From Seminavis robusta (Eukaryota > Bacillariophyta > Bacillariophyceae > Naviculales > Naviculaceae), in contig CAICTM010000095.1 in NCBI GenBank assembly GCA_903772945.1, positions 1-64,000 on the forward strand: a stretch of 64,000 bases of DNA, in the 5' to 3' direction. Numbering within the stretch: the first letter of the stretch is position 1; every line of letters begins with the position of its first letter. Position numbers and translations under genes: made by a program. Below are positions 62,269-64,000 of the stretch, one piece after another. The notes below the pieces were generated by a model. That model saw only the letters and a program-made list of their open reading frames with translations. It searched no databases and was not told where the DNA came from.

Positions 62269-62527
62269 GGCGGAGAATGATCGAGATGATCGTGAGGAGG
62301 GCATGCATTGTTTTTTGTGGGTTGTGGGCTGTGGGTTCGCTATATTTCTTAACAACAAGTTCTAAAGTAAAAAGTGCCAAATACCTTGATATTAAGCCTA
62401 AACTGTGGTCTTCCATGAATAGTACAGTAGCTATTGCTGATAATACAGCACTAATGGCGAGGTTCTAGTAGCTTCACTGGCGTTTAGATCCCTTGTACAT
62501 ACACGTCAGTCACTGACGTCAGTGTGA
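62269..62527. other. Short intergenic region
   Basis: A 13-bp perfect palindrome core around TCAGTCACTGACGTCAGTG occurs at 62506-62524, just before the next gene. Otherwise nothing recognised. Confidence 0.4.
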
Positions 62528-64000
62528 ATGTCACAAATTATTATTGTTATTGCATCGACATTGTTGTTCCGAGTCCATCGACAACCTCGTCCAAGACATG
62601 GACAAAAAATACGAAGACTAATCAATCCCACGGCTGTTATTGTGGCCCATATTCTAATCCTGCCTGTATATATGAATCGACATCCCGTTTGCAGTTGGAT
62701 GCAACAGTGGCAACTAGCTCTCGTCGTTATTACCCTGCTGGCACCAGCAGTGCGTTTTCCTTTGGCATTTGGGTTTTATCCTCCTCGTTTTTATCCTCCT
62801 TTCCAAGAGTTTAGTAGTATCATGACAGCCACTACTTTTGTTGTTGGTAGTACTGGTAGTTCTAGCAGCACCCCCGTGTGGGATCCAGTGGAGCAGATTT
62901 ACGTGGGTGGCGTAGTACCGGGCGCCAGCAATGACGACGTGTCGGAATTGTTGAATGCATCAAAAGGCACACTGCGGGTCTTTGGTTATGGATCTCTTTG
63001 CTGGAATCCTGGGGCGGGTGCTTTGGGTCACTCCTCTGTGAAACGTTCGGCCGGTCATGCCAAGGGATATCGACGAGTCTGGGCGCAAAAGAGTACCGAT
63101 CATCGCGGTTTTCCAAGTTTTCCAGGGATTGTTTGTACCCTCCTCAGTGAGAAGGAAGTGGAGGGGATTCTTTCCAACCAATCGACTACTGACGACAATG
63201 ACAACGACGACAAAGAAACGACAAGGATGATGACGGAAGGAATTTTATCACGTGCCACCGGAATTGGCACAGGAATGTTTGGCCGAATTGGATTTTCGAG
63301 AAAAGGGAGGCTATGCCCGGGAAATTGTGACTGTGGTACAAGACGATACCGGCGAAGAAGTTCCGGCATTGCTGTATCGAGGGACCCCCGAGAATCCCGC
63401 CTTTTGGCCACTGGCACTGCAAGAAATACCCTTGGCAGCAGCCGTCATGGCAGTTTCCATCGGTCCATCTGGACCCAATCATGTCTATCTCAATCAACTC
63501 GACGCATTCTTGAAGCAACACACGACCAACACGGCAGCGGACGATGATGACACGTGCCGATTGGCAAAAATGGTCCAACAATTGCAACAACACCAGCTCT
63601 ATTTCCTATACGGATGTGGTTCCAATCAACATGGACAAATACGACAACATACGACGACAACACAAAAACCTCCGGATCAAGATATTCCGCAACTCTTGGA
63701 AAGTGTTCTTTGTACCACCATCCAATCATCAACAACCAACAACAACAATACTAAAAAGGACAAATCACCGGTAGTAGATCCACCCCAACAATTACTGGCG
63801 GGAGGAGGACATTCCGGGTTGATCACGGCACGTGGGAAACTATTCTTGTGGGGTTGGAACGAACAGGGACAATGTGGCAGCAACACCAATCATCATCATC
63901 ATGACAATAATAAAAAGTGCCCACTGCCAGTCAGAGAATGTCCCGATATGCTCGTCAAACACGCTGCGTTGGGATTTTCGCACACGCTCGCCATTGAACG
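62528..64000 (+). CDS. ChaC-like gamma-glutamylcyclotransferase fused to RCC1 repeats (partial, one frame break)
   Basis: The gene runs off the window. An N-terminal leader with hydrophobic stretches precedes the ChaC/GGCT domain: LRVFGYGSLCWNPGAG (substrate loop), then GYRRVWAQKSTDHRG and PGIVCTLL. The frame changes near 63248: MMTEGIL is followed in another frame by HVPPELAQECLAELDFREKG and GYAREIVTV, which is the rest of the ChaC domain. The expected bridging residue is Tyr, so about two bases are missing, as a mutation or sequencing error. Further on, NHVYLNQLDAFL, YFLYGCGSNQHGQIRQH and GGGHSGLITARGKLFLWGWN, EQGQCGS begin RCC1-type beta-propeller repeats. ChaC enzymes cleave glutathione to 5-oxoproline and Cys-Gly; RCC1 repeats bind chromatin or small GTPases. 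True start uncertain (62528, about 62672 or 62822). Confidence 0.8.

Overview
The window is nuclear DNA of a photosynthetic stramenopile, most likely a pennate diatom. Genes are spaced 1-3 kb apart on both strands and carry short GT-AG introns of 85-134 bp. Two precursors have a diatom-style signal peptide with Phe just after the predicted cleavage point. The intergenic DNA holds decayed nuclear copies of plastid psbA. Protein families include a class III cyclase with a large ectodomain, tyrosinase, DUF1995, a FAAL megaprotein, and Ty1/copia and DIRS-type retroelement remnants. The species cannot be fixed from the sequence.

Layout. 0-9.7 kb: end of a copia element, a broken MYND-TPR gene, a membrane nucleotidyl cyclase (-), a second MYND-TPR gene (-) with a duplicated 3' coding segment, then a minisatellite. 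9.7-16 kb: a basic/acidic protein with an RNase H1-type hybrid-binding domain (+) facing a ten-repeat PDZ-like protein (-). 17.9-24 kb: a 2003-residue fusion of fatty acyl-AMP ligase, FAD oxidoreductase, acyl carrier, membrane/hexapeptide-repeat region and peroxiredoxin (+). 24-29.7 kb: gene-poor DNA with two psbA fossils, a strong hairpin and diverged repeats. 29.7-37.4 kb: a secreted S41-like peptidase (+), a third MYND-TPR gene (+), a decayed sensor/cyclase-like gene (+) and a CRAL-TRIO protein (-). 38 kb: a 372-bp inverted-repeat element filled with a 13-bp tandem array. 39-49 kb: a plastid DUF1995 protein (+), a MYND-TPR fragment fused to a DIRS-type remnant (-), a dCache-like receptor (+) and two unassigned proteins. 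50-58.3 kb: one very long Gly/Pro/Asn-rich repeat protein (-). 60-64 kb: a secreted tyrosinase with a 16-nt microexon (+) and a ChaC-RCC1 fusion running off the window (+).

The genes do not form one pathway; each looks like an independent transcription unit. Three themes recur: a dispersed MYND-TPR-barrel family (four copies, two broken); membrane sensors (one cyclase, one receptor without output domain, one decayed relative); and a dense layer of dispersed repeats, inverted repeats and ACCGGT palindromes between genes. Several apparent frame breaks, above all in the collagen-like gene, lie in homopolymers or long repeats and may be assembly errors.
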